Positions 35,700-44,626 are shown, counted from the first letter of the stretch. The stretch: DNA of 64,000 bases from JBDSWU01 sp038230395 (GCA_038230395.1 JBBRNI010000004.1:11241-75240), one strand, 5' to 3'. The notes: generated from the letters alone by a model not told the origin. Program-made: numbers and translations.

Positions 35700-37145
35700 C
35701 TAGAATGTGCCAGTAGCAATCAAGCTTAGGTTGGCAGTGTATATACCAGCTGGTGTAGTTAGTGAGGCGGTAGCTGCGAAGGTATAGCGTGCGTCTATGC
35801 GCGAGATTGGAGCAGTAGCTGTTAGCACTGTACTACCAAACAAGCCAGTGACCGCACCATTGTAGCTAGATTGGTTCGGGAAACTTGCGTTAAAACCAGT
35901 AGCTGTCGTATTGTCCATGCCAAAATGGGTAGTAGGAAGGTTAGGAACGTTACCAGTAAAGCTGTAGTTAGCGGCGCTGTAGTAAGGTGACGTAGGGGTC
36001 AGGGTACCAATAGCAGCCGGCCCGGCCTGTGTAGTTGGAGTGTATGTGTTAATTGCGACACCAAAGGCAGCCGTACCAGCAGTCATCGCAATGGGACCAG
36101 TGTTAGCACCAGCATTAATTGCTGGGATAGCACAGGTACCGCTCGCTGCTGTAGTACTCGGAGTGGCACCACCCGTGTAAATACCGGGAACGTAGTCAGC
36201 ACTTAGTCCACCACAAGGGATGTTGCTGTGCATGTTAATGACTGCACCGTAGGTGGCATTGGTTGATAGCTGAGTCCATATATTACCGTAGTCAACCTGG
36301 CTAGTATCCAAGACTGCTGTAGGTGAACCGTGCCCCAGAATCAAGTTTGGTGGCGCGGCCGTTGAGGCCGTATCGCCACAATCGCCTGTTGTCGTCCAGG
36401 TGTTAGGATCGGCGCCAGAAACGCAGAAGGTCAAAGTTTCTTGGACGCGGGCTGTGATGGTTATGACAGCATCAGTACTCAGAGCTATGCCGCCGTAGTC
36501 TGTATAGCCACTGGTAGCAGCGGCGGCGGCGTTAGTGTAGGTTCCATATGTAGCACTCGTAAAGGTGTAGATGCGGGCATAGTAACTACCTTTTGTGGCG
36601 GCGGACAGTGTGCTCGGATTTGTAATGTGCAGAATCTTGAAGTTTTGTTGCGTATTGGCCGCCAATTGAGCGCCAGTCGTCACTGCTAGCTTAATGACAG
36701 GGTTAGGGGCATTGCTATTAGTAATCGACCAACCAGCACTTGTGAGGTTGCCCGTATCTGTTGGATCAATTGCCGCTCCAACTACTGACATACCAGTTGG
36801 GGCAGAACAGGTGTCACCGATAATTGGATCGTTTTGACAAAAATCAATAATCATACTTGAGGTCGCCGTAGCACCAGTCTTGAATGAAACTTTATAGGTA
36901 ACATCAAGACCGCTGCTTACCCCTGAGGTAAATGTGCCATTGCTTGGCGAGGAGTCACTAAGTTGGATACTACGGAACTGTAACTGAACAGCCTGTGCCT
37001 GTCCAAAATGCAACAGCGGTAGAGAAGCTACTAGCATAACCATCGCCGTGACGATGTAACTTATCTGCCGTAGTTTACGCAATTGAGTCGTAATTGAATT
37101 TTTTATAGTGGTCATTTGTTTTTGTTTAGACTGTACAAGAATCAT
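35700..37145 (-). CDS. secreted surface protein, paralogue family member B
   Basis: 481 aa; an in-frame ATG at 37115 gives a more typical signal peptide and may be the real start. After the hydrophobic segment (YIVTAMVMLVASLPLLHFG) the chain is Thr/Ser/Ala/Gly-rich and beta-type. It contains FCQNDP...TCSAP, GSYYARIYTF, DYGGIAL and ETLTFCVSG, the same order as in member A. It ends TTPAGIYTANLSLIATGTF. The ~120 extra residues compared with member A are a low-complexity Thr/Ala insertion around residues 290-410. No transmembrane anchor is seen at the C-terminus, so it is either released or held by a partner. Confidence 0.75.
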   Translation of the reverse strand: MILVQSKQKQMTTIKNSITTQLRKLRQISYIVTAMVMLVASLPLLHFGQAQAVQLQFRSIQLSDSSPSNGTFTSGVSSGLDVTYKVSFKTGATATSSMIIDFCQNDPIIGDTCSAPTGMSVVGAAIDPTDTGNLTSAGWSITNSNAPNPVIKLAVTTGAQLAANTQQNFKILHITNPSTLSAATKGSYYARIYTFTSATYGTYTNAAAAATSGYTDYGGIALSTDAVITITARVQETLTFCVSGADPNTWTTTGDCGDTASTAAPPNLILGHGSPTAVLDTSQVDYGNIWTQLSTNATYGAVINMHSNIPCGGLSADYVPGIYTGGATPSTTAASGTCAIPAINAGANTGPIAMTAGTAAFGVAINTYTPTTQAGPAAIGTLTPTSPYYSAANYSFTGNVPNLPTTHFGMDNTTATGFNASFPNQSSYNGAVTGLFGSTVLTATAPISRIDARYTFAATASLTTPAGIYTANLSLIATGTF

Positions 37146-37211
37146 CCTACCATGCTTATGTTTTACCTACAATAGATTTTGAACTGGTGGTTGTGTATTT
37201 ATCCACAGCTT

Positions 37212-37982
37212 TCAATATGTCGCCGTCGCTACTAGCACATGGTGGAGTTCATAAGTACCACCTGGCGTGACTGAACTGATATTAAAAATATACGAAATTG
37301 TGTAATTAGTGTAGCTGGAACTCGAGTTGGAATAGGCTATTGTGTCATCCTTACGGTAGACATACATATTGGGGCTACTATAGTCTGGCGCCACTAACCC
37401 AAAACTGAAGGTACTGTCTGGGGAATCTGTTTTATTAGCACCAAAGCTTACCGGGCTGGTATTGGCGACTAGATTAATGCCAAACTGTTCTGTGCCTGCG
37501 CTGGAAGCAGTTGGCACGCTGCTGATTGCTTGCATGGTGTAGGCATTATTAACTGGTGGGCCAGAGGCGTTTACCACAGAATAGCCGTGTGATAAGTAAG
37601 CTTTGATGGAAAAACTAGATGTAGCGGTTTTGGTGCTAGCCGCGCTGAGCGCTCCCAGGTCGATATTTGGATTATTGACAGTAAACTGTATGTATGGCTG
37701 TCGATCAGTGTTAAACCCACCCTGAGCCTGGAAATTAGCGCTGTTGGTGTTGCCAACTACACTCTCACCTGCCGATTGTTTAGAACAAAAGTTTGTTGAA
37801 CAGCTATTGAGCTCACCGCCACTACCAAAAAAAACCTCGTTAACTTGGTAGTTACTTGATGACGATTGCGCCGCTAAAACTATTGCCGGAGCACTAAGTA
37901 ATGACAGCACCAAAAACACTGCTATTTTGATTGTTTTCGACCACTTATTTTTGTTTACGTTCCAGGCTAACATGGTACTCAT
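37212..37982 (-). CDS. secreted surface protein, paralogue family member C
   Basis: About 256 aa from ATG 37982. A signal peptide (KIAVFLVLSLLSAPAIVLAA) leads to a segment frequent in CPR secreted proteins (SSNYQVNEVFFGSGGELNSC). A domain homologous to the C-terminal half of member A follows: GTEQFGINLVANTSPVSFGA, YSSPNMYVYRKDDTI and YTNYTISYIF, ending GGTYELHHVLVATATY. The two close cysteines (NSCSTNFCSK) could form a disulfide. It lies 66 bp upstream of member B and heads the block 37982 to 33540. It is divergent from the fibre-like gene at 38152. Confidence 0.72.
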   Translation of the reverse strand: MSTMLAWNVNKNKWSKTIKIAVFLVLSLLSAPAIVLAAQSSSSNYQVNEVFFGSGGELNSCSTNFCSKQSAGESVVGNTNSANFQAQGGFNTDRQPYIQFTVNNPNIDLGALSAASTKTATSSFSIKAYLSHGYSVVNASGPPVNNAYTMQAISSVPTASSAGTEQFGINLVANTSPVSFGANKTDSPDSTFSFGLVAPDYSSPNMYVYRKDDTIAYSNSSSSYTNYTISYIFNISSVTPGGTYELHHVLVATATY

Positions 37983-38089
37983 ATCATGCCGCAAAACTAT
38001 CTAAAAGGCAATGCGTTTACGCTTAGAGACGGTTTCTAGTATGCTATAAGTACCAACTAATTCCTGTCACCAAATTACAATAAGGAGTC

Positions 38090-38144
38090 GACAAGAGCCA
38101 AACAAGAGTCATAGAGTCAACTAGTCAATAAGACAAGAGCCAAA
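38090..38144 (+). repeat. 13-bp direct repeat in the leader of the fibre-like gene
   Basis: gacaagagccaaa occurs at 38090-38102 and again at 38132-38144, 42 bp apart (four helical turns), between the likely -10 (around 38044-38049) and the ATG at 38152. A regulator-binding pair is possible. Confidence 0.5.
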
Positions 38145-38151
38145 ATAAGAC

Positions 38152-39174
38152 ATGGACGCATCCAAACCGCCAACACAGCCAACGCCAGAACCACCGGCAG
38201 ATGATGAAGACGCCCTTGAGGGTCAGACCAGCACCGTCGAGTCTGTTGGCGACTCACTCGATCCTGGCACTATTGATGCTACTAGCGCAGTACCATCAGC
38301 TGGTTCGCCCACGCCAGTGCCAATACGCAAAGCTGGTTTTAAACAGAAGCTACAACACTTCAATCTCTACCTTTTAGTTTTTGTTTTTATATTGATTTTG
38401 GCGGGTGCGATCTCTGCTATAGCCTATTTTCAAAGTAAAAAAGCTACTACTATAACTACGCTTAAAGCCCAGACTCTTACCCAGCAGACCTTGCAGCAAG
38501 TTGCCAGTAGCGATGCTACGATTGGTAACGCCCAACAAATTTTGAACGTTGAATCTAGCGCAGTCTTTGCCGGTAAGGTATTGATTCGTGATGGGCTCGA
38601 AGTTGCCGGAAACCTCCAAATTGGTGGTACCGTGGCCCTAAGTAATATTACTGTTTCAGGAACCAGTTCGCTTGGCCAAGTACAGATCAGCAAAAATTTA
38701 TCAGTCGCTGGTGATACCGCGTTACAAGGTAGCTTGGCCATCGCCAAAAGTCTACAAGTAAACGGTGGTGGCACATTCTCAGGTCCGATCTCTGCGCCGC
38801 AAATTGCCACCTCAGGCTTGCAACTCAATAGTGACCTAGTGCTAACGCACCATATTATAACTGGTGGTGGCACACCAAACCGAATAAATGGTCCAGCGCT
38901 AGGCTCTGGTGGTAGCGCCAGCGTCGGAGGCTCTGATACCGGTGGGAACGTGACAATTAACACTGGTAGTAGCCCGCCAGCAGGTTGCTTTGTGACTATA
39001 ATATTCACCACCAAATATAGCGCAATACCTCACGTTATATTAACGCCCGTAGGCTCTGCTGGTGGTGGTCTTGCCTACTACGTCAATCATGACACTTCAA
39101 GCTTCAGCATCTGTGATGCTAGCCCACCGCCAGCTGGTAGTTCATTTGGCTTCGACTACTTTGTATTTGACTAA
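38152..39174 (+). CDS. type II membrane fibre-like surface protein
   Basis: 340 aa. The N-terminal ~65 residues are acidic and Pro-rich (cytoplasmic), followed by one transmembrane helix (LYLLVFVFILILAGAISAIA). A short helical stalk leads to a repetitive region in which G-x-L-x-V/I recurs every ~15-20 residues (LIRDGLEVAGNLQIGGTVAL, LSVAGDTALQGSLAIAKSLQ). That pattern suits a beta-helix shaft. The C-terminal ~90 residues (YSAIPHVILTPVGSAGGGLA, SSFGFDYFVFD) resemble receptor-binding tips of phage-type tail fibres by eye. The whole looks like a trimeric fibre anchored in the membrane. It is divergent from the surface-protein block. An in-frame TAA just upstream fixes the ATG; no Shine-Dalgarno is close to it. 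Confidence 0.72.
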   Translation: MDASKPPTQPTPEPPADDEDALEGQTSTVESVGDSLDPGTIDATSAVPSAGSPTPVPIRKAGFKQKLQHFNLYLLVFVFILILAGAISAIAYFQSKKATTITTLKAQTLTQQTLQQVASSDATIGNAQQILNVESSAVFAGKVLIRDGLEVAGNLQIGGTVALSNITVSGTSSLGQVQISKNLSVAGDTALQGSLAIAKSLQVNGGGTFSGPISAPQIATSGLQLNSDLVLTHHIITGGGTPNRINGPALGSGGSASVGGSDTGGNVTINTGSSPPAGCFVTIIFTTKYSAIPHVILTPVGSAGGGLAYYVNHDTSSFSICDASPPPAGSSFGFDYFVFD

Positions 39175-39191
39175 TAGAGCTCTAGTTAAAC

Positions 39192-39548
39192 TTAAACGTC
39201 AAGAAAAACAATAAGTTCGTCAGCTTTTACGTGCATAATGCCGCCCGAAATACGAATCTTTTGCTCACCTTTATTAACTGTTCGGATGATCATATCACAA
39301 GGTAAAAGTAAGGATATAAAGTTATGGTGTTTAGGCAAAATGTCAAAAGGTCCAGTAGCATTCTCAGCTGAAACACTAAAGGCTGGGCCATCATAATAAT
39401 CACGAAACGGCGAATGTACTTTGACTGCCATAGTGAGCTTTCCTGGCTGCTGATTATAGTCGGCGACTGCTCGGTCTTGCATTTTTTCTAGATCAGTTTT
39501 AACTAGCTCAGGATTGTCTAAAACTCTCTTGTCGTCAACGTCGCTCAT
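39192..39548 (-). CDS. atpC: ATP synthase epsilon subunit, lacking the C-terminal helical domain
   Basis: 118 aa. After a ~35-residue charged N-terminal extension comes the epsilon beta-sandwich (LTMAVKVHSPFRDYYDGPAF, FDILPKHHNFISLLLPCDMI). The chain ends at GGIMHVKADELIVFLDV, the final strand of that sandwich. The usual ~45-residue C-terminal helix pair, which inhibits ATP hydrolysis, is absent; the stop follows at once. Last gene of the atpF-H-A-G-D-C operon, 7 bp after atpD. Confidence 0.88.
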   Translation of the reverse strand: MSDVDDKRVLDNPELVKTDLEKMQDRAVADYNQQPGKLTMAVKVHSPFRDYYDGPAFSVSAENATGPFDILPKHHNFISLLLPCDMIIRTVNKGEQKIRISGGIMHVKADELIVFLDV

Positions 39549-39555
39549 AGCTTGC

Positions 39556-40860
39556 TCAGACTACAATCTCTTCAATGCTTTGGAGCGTTTGCTCGCGCGT
39601 GAAGAAATCACCAGGGATGCCGTTATGCTTGGTCATAACGTTCATATTTTGCGTAAAATTGGCTATCAATTTTTTGGCTTTGGCGTAGTCGGCACGATCA
39701 GCCGGCGATAGTTCGTTTTCACCAATAATAGCAATGATACCCTTCAGTGATTCATACTTTTGCAGCAAAGCTTGAACCTGAACACTCAATAAATAGTGGC
39801 GATCGCCGACAATTTCTGGCGTTAGCAATGATGAGGTAGTCAGGTTGAGGTCAACAGCTGGACGAATACCTTGCTCAGCGACTTTTCGTGACAGCACGAT
39901 AATCGAATCCATTTCGTGCTGAATAAACTGCACCGCTGGGTCAGAAATATCGTCAGCCGGGACATAGATTGTCTGGACAGATGTAATTGAGCCATTTTCA
40001 TTTGAGCTTAAGCGGTCTTGTAGCACTTTGACGTCCGAAAAGATAGTTGGCTCATAACCACCTTCGTTTGGCACTTGGTCAAGAATTGTCGATAGCTCAT
40101 TGCGAGCTTGGATATAACGGAACATATTATCTGCAAAAAATAAAATATCTTTGTGCAAGACGTCACGGAAATACTCAGCTGAGGCAGTAGCTGAAATGCC
40201 GATCAGCGCGCGCTGCACAGGGTTTTCATTCATTTGCGCGAAAAACATGCAGGTGTTTTTGAGGAGGTCGTTCTCTTTGAGCGTTATAAATAGTTCATGA
40301 CCTTCGCGAATACGCTCACCAATACCTGAGAAGAACGACAAGCCCGTTCCCGAGCGAGCCACGTTATTAATCATTTCCATAGTCAGCACGGTCTTACCGA
40401 CACCAGCACCACCAATAATGCCGACCTTGCGACCTTTGACAAAGGGGGTGAAGAAATCCATAACTTTAATACCAGTCTCTAGAATTTCAGGTTTAGTGAC
40501 CGAGAAGTCTGTCGTACGTGGCGGGAGTTTTAGGATATCTTTGTACAGCACATCGTCCCCAGTTATGGGCGGTAAACCATCTAGTGGGTCACCGAGGGCG
40601 TTCAAAATACGGCCAATCGTAATCTCACCCAACGGCACTTCTATGCCTTTGTGCGTACGCTCTACACCCATGCCTTTTGTGATGCGCAGATCGCTACGAA
40701 CATTCAAACAAAATGCTACGCCACCTGGCTCCATGTGATCAACTAATAATTGAGTATCATGCCCGTTGCCAACAACCACGAGCTCGTTCAAATTAGGAGC
40801 ATCATCATCAAATTGCGCGCGGACAACAAGGTCCTTAACCATAGTGATTGTGCCCGACAT
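39556..40860 (-). CDS. atpD: ATP synthase beta subunit
   Basis: 434 aa, ~30 shorter than typical. Catalytic subunit of F1: P-loop GIIGGAGVGKTVLTMEMINN, catalytic Glu in FFSGIGERIREGHEL, and later EGGYEPTIFSDVKVLQDRL. The loop that contacts gamma, usually DELSEED, reads ENELSPADRAD, so it has lost most of its acidic residues. The ATG overlaps the atpG stop (TAATG). The N-terminal barrel is short (TMVKDLVVRAQFDDD). Confidence 0.96.
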   Translation of the reverse strand: MSGTITMVKDLVVRAQFDDDAPNLNELVVVGNGHDTQLLVDHMEPGGVAFCLNVRSDLRITKGMGVERTHKGIEVPLGEITIGRILNALGDPLDGLPPITGDDVLYKDILKLPPRTTDFSVTKPEILETGIKVMDFFTPFVKGRKVGIIGGAGVGKTVLTMEMINNVARSGTGLSFFSGIGERIREGHELFITLKENDLLKNTCMFFAQMNENPVQRALIGISATASAEYFRDVLHKDILFFADNMFRYIQARNELSTILDQVPNEGGYEPTIFSDVKVLQDRLSSNENGSITSVQTIYVPADDISDPAVQFIQHEMDSIIVLSRKVAEQGIRPAVDLNLTTSSLLTPEIVGDRHYLLSVQVQALLQKYESLKGIIAIIGENELSPADRADYAKAKKLIANFTQNMNVMTKHNGIPGDFFTREQTLQSIEEIVV

Positions 40861-41723
40861 TAGCTTACAACTCCGCTTCTGACTTTTTTCATACCGTTAA
40901 TAATCTCTTTCAATCGTTCGTCTTTGATGCCACGTCTTGCTCGGTTGAAATCCATGTGTAATTCGTTTTTCGACTCGTCAGCTCGCTGGTGCGAAGCCGT
41001 CATTGCTCGAAACCTTGAAGCATATTGCGCCAGCTTTGACTCTAGAATTAACTGACTAATCGCAATCTGCATCATAGACCGCTCCAAGTGAGCCGCCACA
41101 GCATATGTGCTTGGTTCAAAAATGTAATTATCTTCACTAATAATTTCATCGGGGTTATCACTGATGTCAGCTCGCTCCTTGATAGCAGATGAAAGCTCGA
41201 TTCGCTTAACATCTTGAACCATAAGCGACACATACTCCTGGTAAAACATTTTAGTCGATTTGTACTGTTGAACCTCGCGAATAATTGGCGTGACGTTAAT
41301 ATTTTGATCTTTTTTGGGTAATTTAAAATACTTTTTGTAAGATACTCCTCGCTGCGCTAATTGCATGGCACCGTGGTGACCGATACATATAATCTCGTTA
41401 GCTTCGGGTGAATAATCTTTGAGCATTAGCTGGACTAACTTTTGGTCAATATCACCACTAAAACCACCTTCGGCGGTGATGATAACATACAACTCTTTAT
41501 CAATGGCTCCAGCGGTGTCCTGTGATCGCCCAAAAGTAAACATACTATCAACACGTAGCTGTGAGTAAATTTTCCATAAATCATTAAAAAACCTAGTTGA
41601 TTGTAATACCTGACTTTTAGTCTGGGCAATACGCATGCTGGCTATGCCTTCAAAAACGCTGGTTAGCTCAACGAGCGTCGCCATGGAGGCTTCTTCGCGG
41701 GCAATTTCGGCTGGTCGCCTCAT
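40860..41723 (-). CDS. atpG: ATP synthase gamma subunit
   Basis: 287 aa. Central rotor stalk of F1. The N-terminal helix (ELTSVFEGIASMRIAQTKSQ) and the C-terminal helix (MTASHQRADESKNELHMDFN) form the coiled coil, with a Rossmann-like domain between (ELYVIITAEGGFSGDIDQKL). The usual TxAMxxVA motif at the N-terminus is replaced by GIASMRIA. The ATG overlaps the atpA stop (ATGA), so translation is coupled. Confidence 0.93.
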   Translation of the reverse strand: MRRPAEIAREEASMATLVELTSVFEGIASMRIAQTKSQVLQSTRFFNDLWKIYSQLRVDSMFTFGRSQDTAGAIDKELYVIITAEGGFSGDIDQKLVQLMLKDYSPEANEIICIGHHGAMQLAQRGVSYKKYFKLPKKDQNINVTPIIREVQQYKSTKMFYQEYVSLMVQDVKRIELSSAIKERADISDNPDEIISEDNYIFEPSTYAVAAHLERSMMQIAISQLILESKLAQYASRFRAMTASHQRADESKNELHMDFNRARRGIKDERLKEIINGMKKVRSGVVS

Positions 41724-43327
41724 GTCTTAGCGCCTGCGCCAGCTAATTCTTTGTCGGCTTGTTCAGTGGCTTTCGCAGTTTCTTTGGCATCATGTTCAGC
41801 TGTTTTGACAGCTTCTTTTTCAGCTTTTTTTCGATCTTTATCTGAAAGTGGAGGTTCTGCTGGCGTAGGTGCTTCTTCGGTAGGCGCGGCTGCGGGGGTA
41901 CCCTTGAGCACGATGATAGCTTTGGCTTTTAATTGGTCTCGAATTTCTTCGTAGTTGTCCTCACCTGTAACAAGCTTGGCCAGTTCATTGCTGTTAACTT
42001 TGAGGGCGTTAAGGTCAATGTCTTCACCGTCAGGCAAGTTCAATATTATGTCCATCATCAGCTGCTGCGCCATAAGCGTGAAGCTGTCATTCGGCCCTTG
42101 GGTCATGATTTCAAAAATGTGTTTACCAACTACTAATGATCGCTTAGCCTCAACGGCGAGTTCCGAACCAAAGTGTGAAAACTCTTCAGCTTGTCTGTAA
42201 TCAGCCAGCGTCTTTAGCGTTTGCGCGGCTAAGTTTTTTTGACGTTTATTGTGTCCAACACCACCAGCACGGGTCACAGACAGTCCAATATTCATGGCTG
42301 GGCGAACACCTGACCTAAAAGTCTCCATATCAAGAATCCACTGCCCGTCAGTAATCGACATAATGTTGGTCGGCAGATACGCCGTGATATCACCGTTGGC
42401 GGCATGGACCATCGGCACACTAGTCAGTGAACATCCAGTCGTATCCAGCCTACCAGCTCGCTCCAGTAAGCTTGAGTGGGCGTAAAACATGTCCCCAGGG
42501 TACGAATCACGGCCTGGACTGACACCTGACAGTAAAGCTACTTCGCGGTAGGCATGGGCGTGAGAAGTTAAGTCATCGTAAATTATTAGCGTGTCCTGAT
42601 TACATTTTTGCCACAAATATTCGGCCATTGAGCAAGCGACGTACGGAGCTAAGTAGCTCATGATTAGCGACTCAAACATCGTCGAGACTACAATAATTGC
42701 TTTTTGGAGAGCACCATTATCCTGCAGTCGAGTCAGCAAGGTATCAATGTCGCTACGGCGCTTAGCAATCATGCAGTACACGACAATTTGATCAGTGTTT
42801 TTTTGCCCAATGGCAAGCTGAGTTGCTAAGGTACTTTTACCAGATTTACTGTCACCAAGCAGGGCCATACGCTGTCCGCGAACTATTGGAAACAAAGCAT
42901 CAATGGCTGTAACGCCACTCTCGACTTGATCCTCAACAAGTTTTCGTTCCCATAATGCCGGAGCCGTATTAAATACCGGCCACACATCATCAGCTCCAAT
43001 CGGGCCTTTACCGTCAAGCGGGTCACCCGTGACTGACACGACGCGGCCAATAAAATCTTTACCTACTTTGCTGACTAATTCTTGGTGTTGAATGACAGCC
43101 ACAACACCGGTACGCAAACTCTCAGTGCCAAGGTGTAGTACTACCACATGATCGGTCTGGACTTGATGCACGAACCCTTTGCTACCATCATCAAACATGA
43201 TTAAAGCGTGGACTGTACACGGCTGCAGCCCATTAACTTTAATCAAGAATTTTTCGACAGCTATAACTTCACCTACTGGGTTACCGGCAGCAACGAGTCG
43301 ATCAAAATGTTGGTTACCAGTGCTCAC
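41720..43327 (-). CDS. atpA: ATP synthase alpha subunit
   Basis: 535 aa. Non-catalytic F1 subunit with P-loop ALLGDSKSGKSTLATQLA (canonical GDRQTGKT varies) and the arginine finger in LSVTRAGGVGHNK. It starts directly at the beta-barrel, without the usual N-terminal helix that binds delta. The last ~55 residues are a Pro/Ala/Lys/Glu extension (KDRKKAEKEAVKTAEHDA) not found in standard alpha subunits. It starts with GTG overlapping the atpH stop (GTGA). Confidence 0.95.
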   Translation of the reverse strand: MSTGNQHFDRLVAAGNPVGEVIAVEKFLIKVNGLQPCTVHALIMFDDGSKGFVHQVQTDHVVVLHLGTESLRTGVVAVIQHQELVSKVGKDFIGRVVSVTGDPLDGKGPIGADDVWPVFNTAPALWERKLVEDQVESGVTAIDALFPIVRGQRMALLGDSKSGKSTLATQLAIGQKNTDQIVVYCMIAKRRSDIDTLLTRLQDNGALQKAIIVVSTMFESLIMSYLAPYVACSMAEYLWQKCNQDTLIIYDDLTSHAHAYREVALLSGVSPGRDSYPGDMFYAHSSLLERAGRLDTTGCSLTSVPMVHAANGDITAYLPTNIMSITDGQWILDMETFRSGVRPAMNIGLSVTRAGGVGHNKRQKNLAAQTLKTLADYRQAEEFSHFGSELAVEAKRSLVVGKHIFEIMTQGPNDSFTLMAQQLMMDIILNLPDGEDIDLNALKVNSNELAKLVTGEDNYEEIRDQLKAKAIIVLKGTPAAAPTEEAPTPAEPPLSDKDRKKAEKEAVKTAEHDAKETAKATEQADKELAGAGAKT

Positions 43328-44010
43328 GACACTGCCACCTGTGGTTCAGCAGTTGGACGCGAGGTAGCAGCTGGTGCCATCAACTTGGCTGTTGGTTGAG
43401 GAGCTGCATGGACAGCCTGAGCGGCAGGCGCGGCGGCGCGACTAGCTTCAGTTGTTTGTACAGCCTGGGTCACAGAACCATCGGCTAGAACCTCAGAAGT
43501 AACTTGAGGTGATTCTAATATTGGACCAAGTTTCTCGAGTAGCAAAGCACGCTTACCAGCAAAGTCTTGGCGTAACGAAAAATCAAAGTATTTATTCATA
43601 CTGCGCACAATACAACCCGCTCCAATATTTGGTTGTAGACCTATGGTCAACAATACGTTCGGGTGCAGCTCTTTACGCAGCCAAGTCAGTAACTTATCTA
43701 TAAAAGCCGTCGAAGGATCGGCGCTAAAACTGATATGTAGCAGTGGTGCTTTGGCTTTTATAGCCTTCAAAAAAGTGGTTAGTTTTTTGCGATCAGCCAC
43801 ATCGGCCATGTCAATTTTGTTGAGCAAGATGGTCTGGTCGAGCAAACCCGTGGTTTTTGGTAGCTTAACCTGTGCGCCATCAGCGCGTAGGGCAGCTTGA
43901 GTCAGTAGGTCATCAATCGCTTCCAACTCACGTAAAAGCCTGCCGACATCAACAGGGCTGGCAACTTGCAATGGCAACTGCATTGCCTGAGTAGCTGTGC
44001 TAGGCGCCAC
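43324..44010 (-). CDS. atpH: ATP synthase delta subunit, divergent
   Basis: 228 aa. Identified from its place between atpF and atpA and from the C-terminal motif LLTIGLQPNIGAGCIVRSMN followed by KYFDFSLRQDFAGKRALLLEKL. That matches the delta pattern of a strand, Gly-Gly-like turn, Arg, and D-x-S in front of a helix. The last ~55 residues are an Ala/Pro/Thr-rich extension. Delta links the b stalk to alpha. The N-terminal helical domain is hardly recognisable. The start overlaps the end of atpF by 11 bp. Confidence 0.82.
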   Translation of the reverse strand: MAPSTATQAMQLPLQVASPVDVGRLLRELEAIDDLLTQAALRADGAQVKLPKTTGLLDQTILLNKIDMADVADRKKLTTFLKAIKAKAPLLHISFSADPSTAFIDKLLTWLRKELHPNVLLTIGLQPNIGAGCIVRSMNKYFDFSLRQDFAGKRALLLEKLGPILESPQVTSEVLADGSVTQAVQTTEASRAAAPAAQAVHAAPQPTAKLMAPAATSRPTAEPQVAVS

Positions 44011-44626
44011 TTCTGATATCCTCTAAAATAGCCTGCTTGTTGGCCTCTAAGTCTCCCAAAATATACTCAAGCTGACTGTTGAGGTCAATTTGGTTGCCAA
44101 TAGCGGCGAGCACATAGTGATTAATAATATCAGCCATGTTCTCCTCGAATCGCTTGAGAACTTGCTGCTTTTCAAGGGAGATTTCATGTTTGACCTGGTC
44201 GCCGAGCACCTGACGTTGCTCATCGATGGCGGCATTAGTCTTTTGGATGGATTCAATGGCCAGCTGCTTGGCATCCATGATCGACTGTTCGTATTTATCA
44301 AACTCTTGTTTGAGCTTACTGCTAATTTCGGTCTTCATGTACTCATTGAGCTGGGAGGTTGTCAGGCGTAAGTCCTGCTGTAAAAACATCGCGTTTTCAC
44401 CAATAATTTTCTCGAAGTGCAAGCGCCCGCGGTTCCGGAGCTCTTCTCGGAAATCTTCGTTAAAAATATGCTCGACATCTTGCTCAGCGGCTATCTCTAT
44501 AGAATCTGGTGTCCCATTTCCCTTTTTAGGCCCCACCCCTTGCCCTAGCCGAACCGCAACCCAAATAAAGGCAACCCCGGCTCCAGCCAGGACGCCCAAA
44601 ATGAGGAGTAATCCCCAGATTGTCAT
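44000..44626 (-). CDS. atpF: ATP synthase b subunit, divergent
   Basis: 208 aa. An N-terminal transmembrane helix (IWGLLLILGVLAGAGVAFIW) is followed by a long charged coiled coil (LKQEFDKYEQSIMDAKQLAI) and a C-terminal helical part, the plan of the peripheral stalk b subunit. It is longer than usual (~160 aa), with an ~80-residue insert before the coiled coil. First gene of the atp operon: no atpB (a) or atpE (c) precedes it. GATAAT ends 5 nt before the ATG, with no Shine-Dalgarno. Confidence 0.8.
   Translation of the reverse strand: MTIWGLLLILGVLAGAGVAFIWVAVRLGQGVGPKKGNGTPDSIEIAAEQDVEHIFNEDFREELRNRGRLHFEKIIGENAMFLQQDLRLTTSQLNEYMKTEISSKLKQEFDKYEQSIMDAKQLAIESIQKTNAAIDEQRQVLGDQVKHEISLEKQQVLKRFEENMADIINHYVLAAIGNQIDLNSQLEYILGDLEANKQAILEDIRSGA

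Noticed and set aside
32477..37982. True WxL domain proteins
   Set aside because: The diagnostic W-x-L and C-terminal YxxxLTWxL motifs are not present; only the overall organisation is similar.
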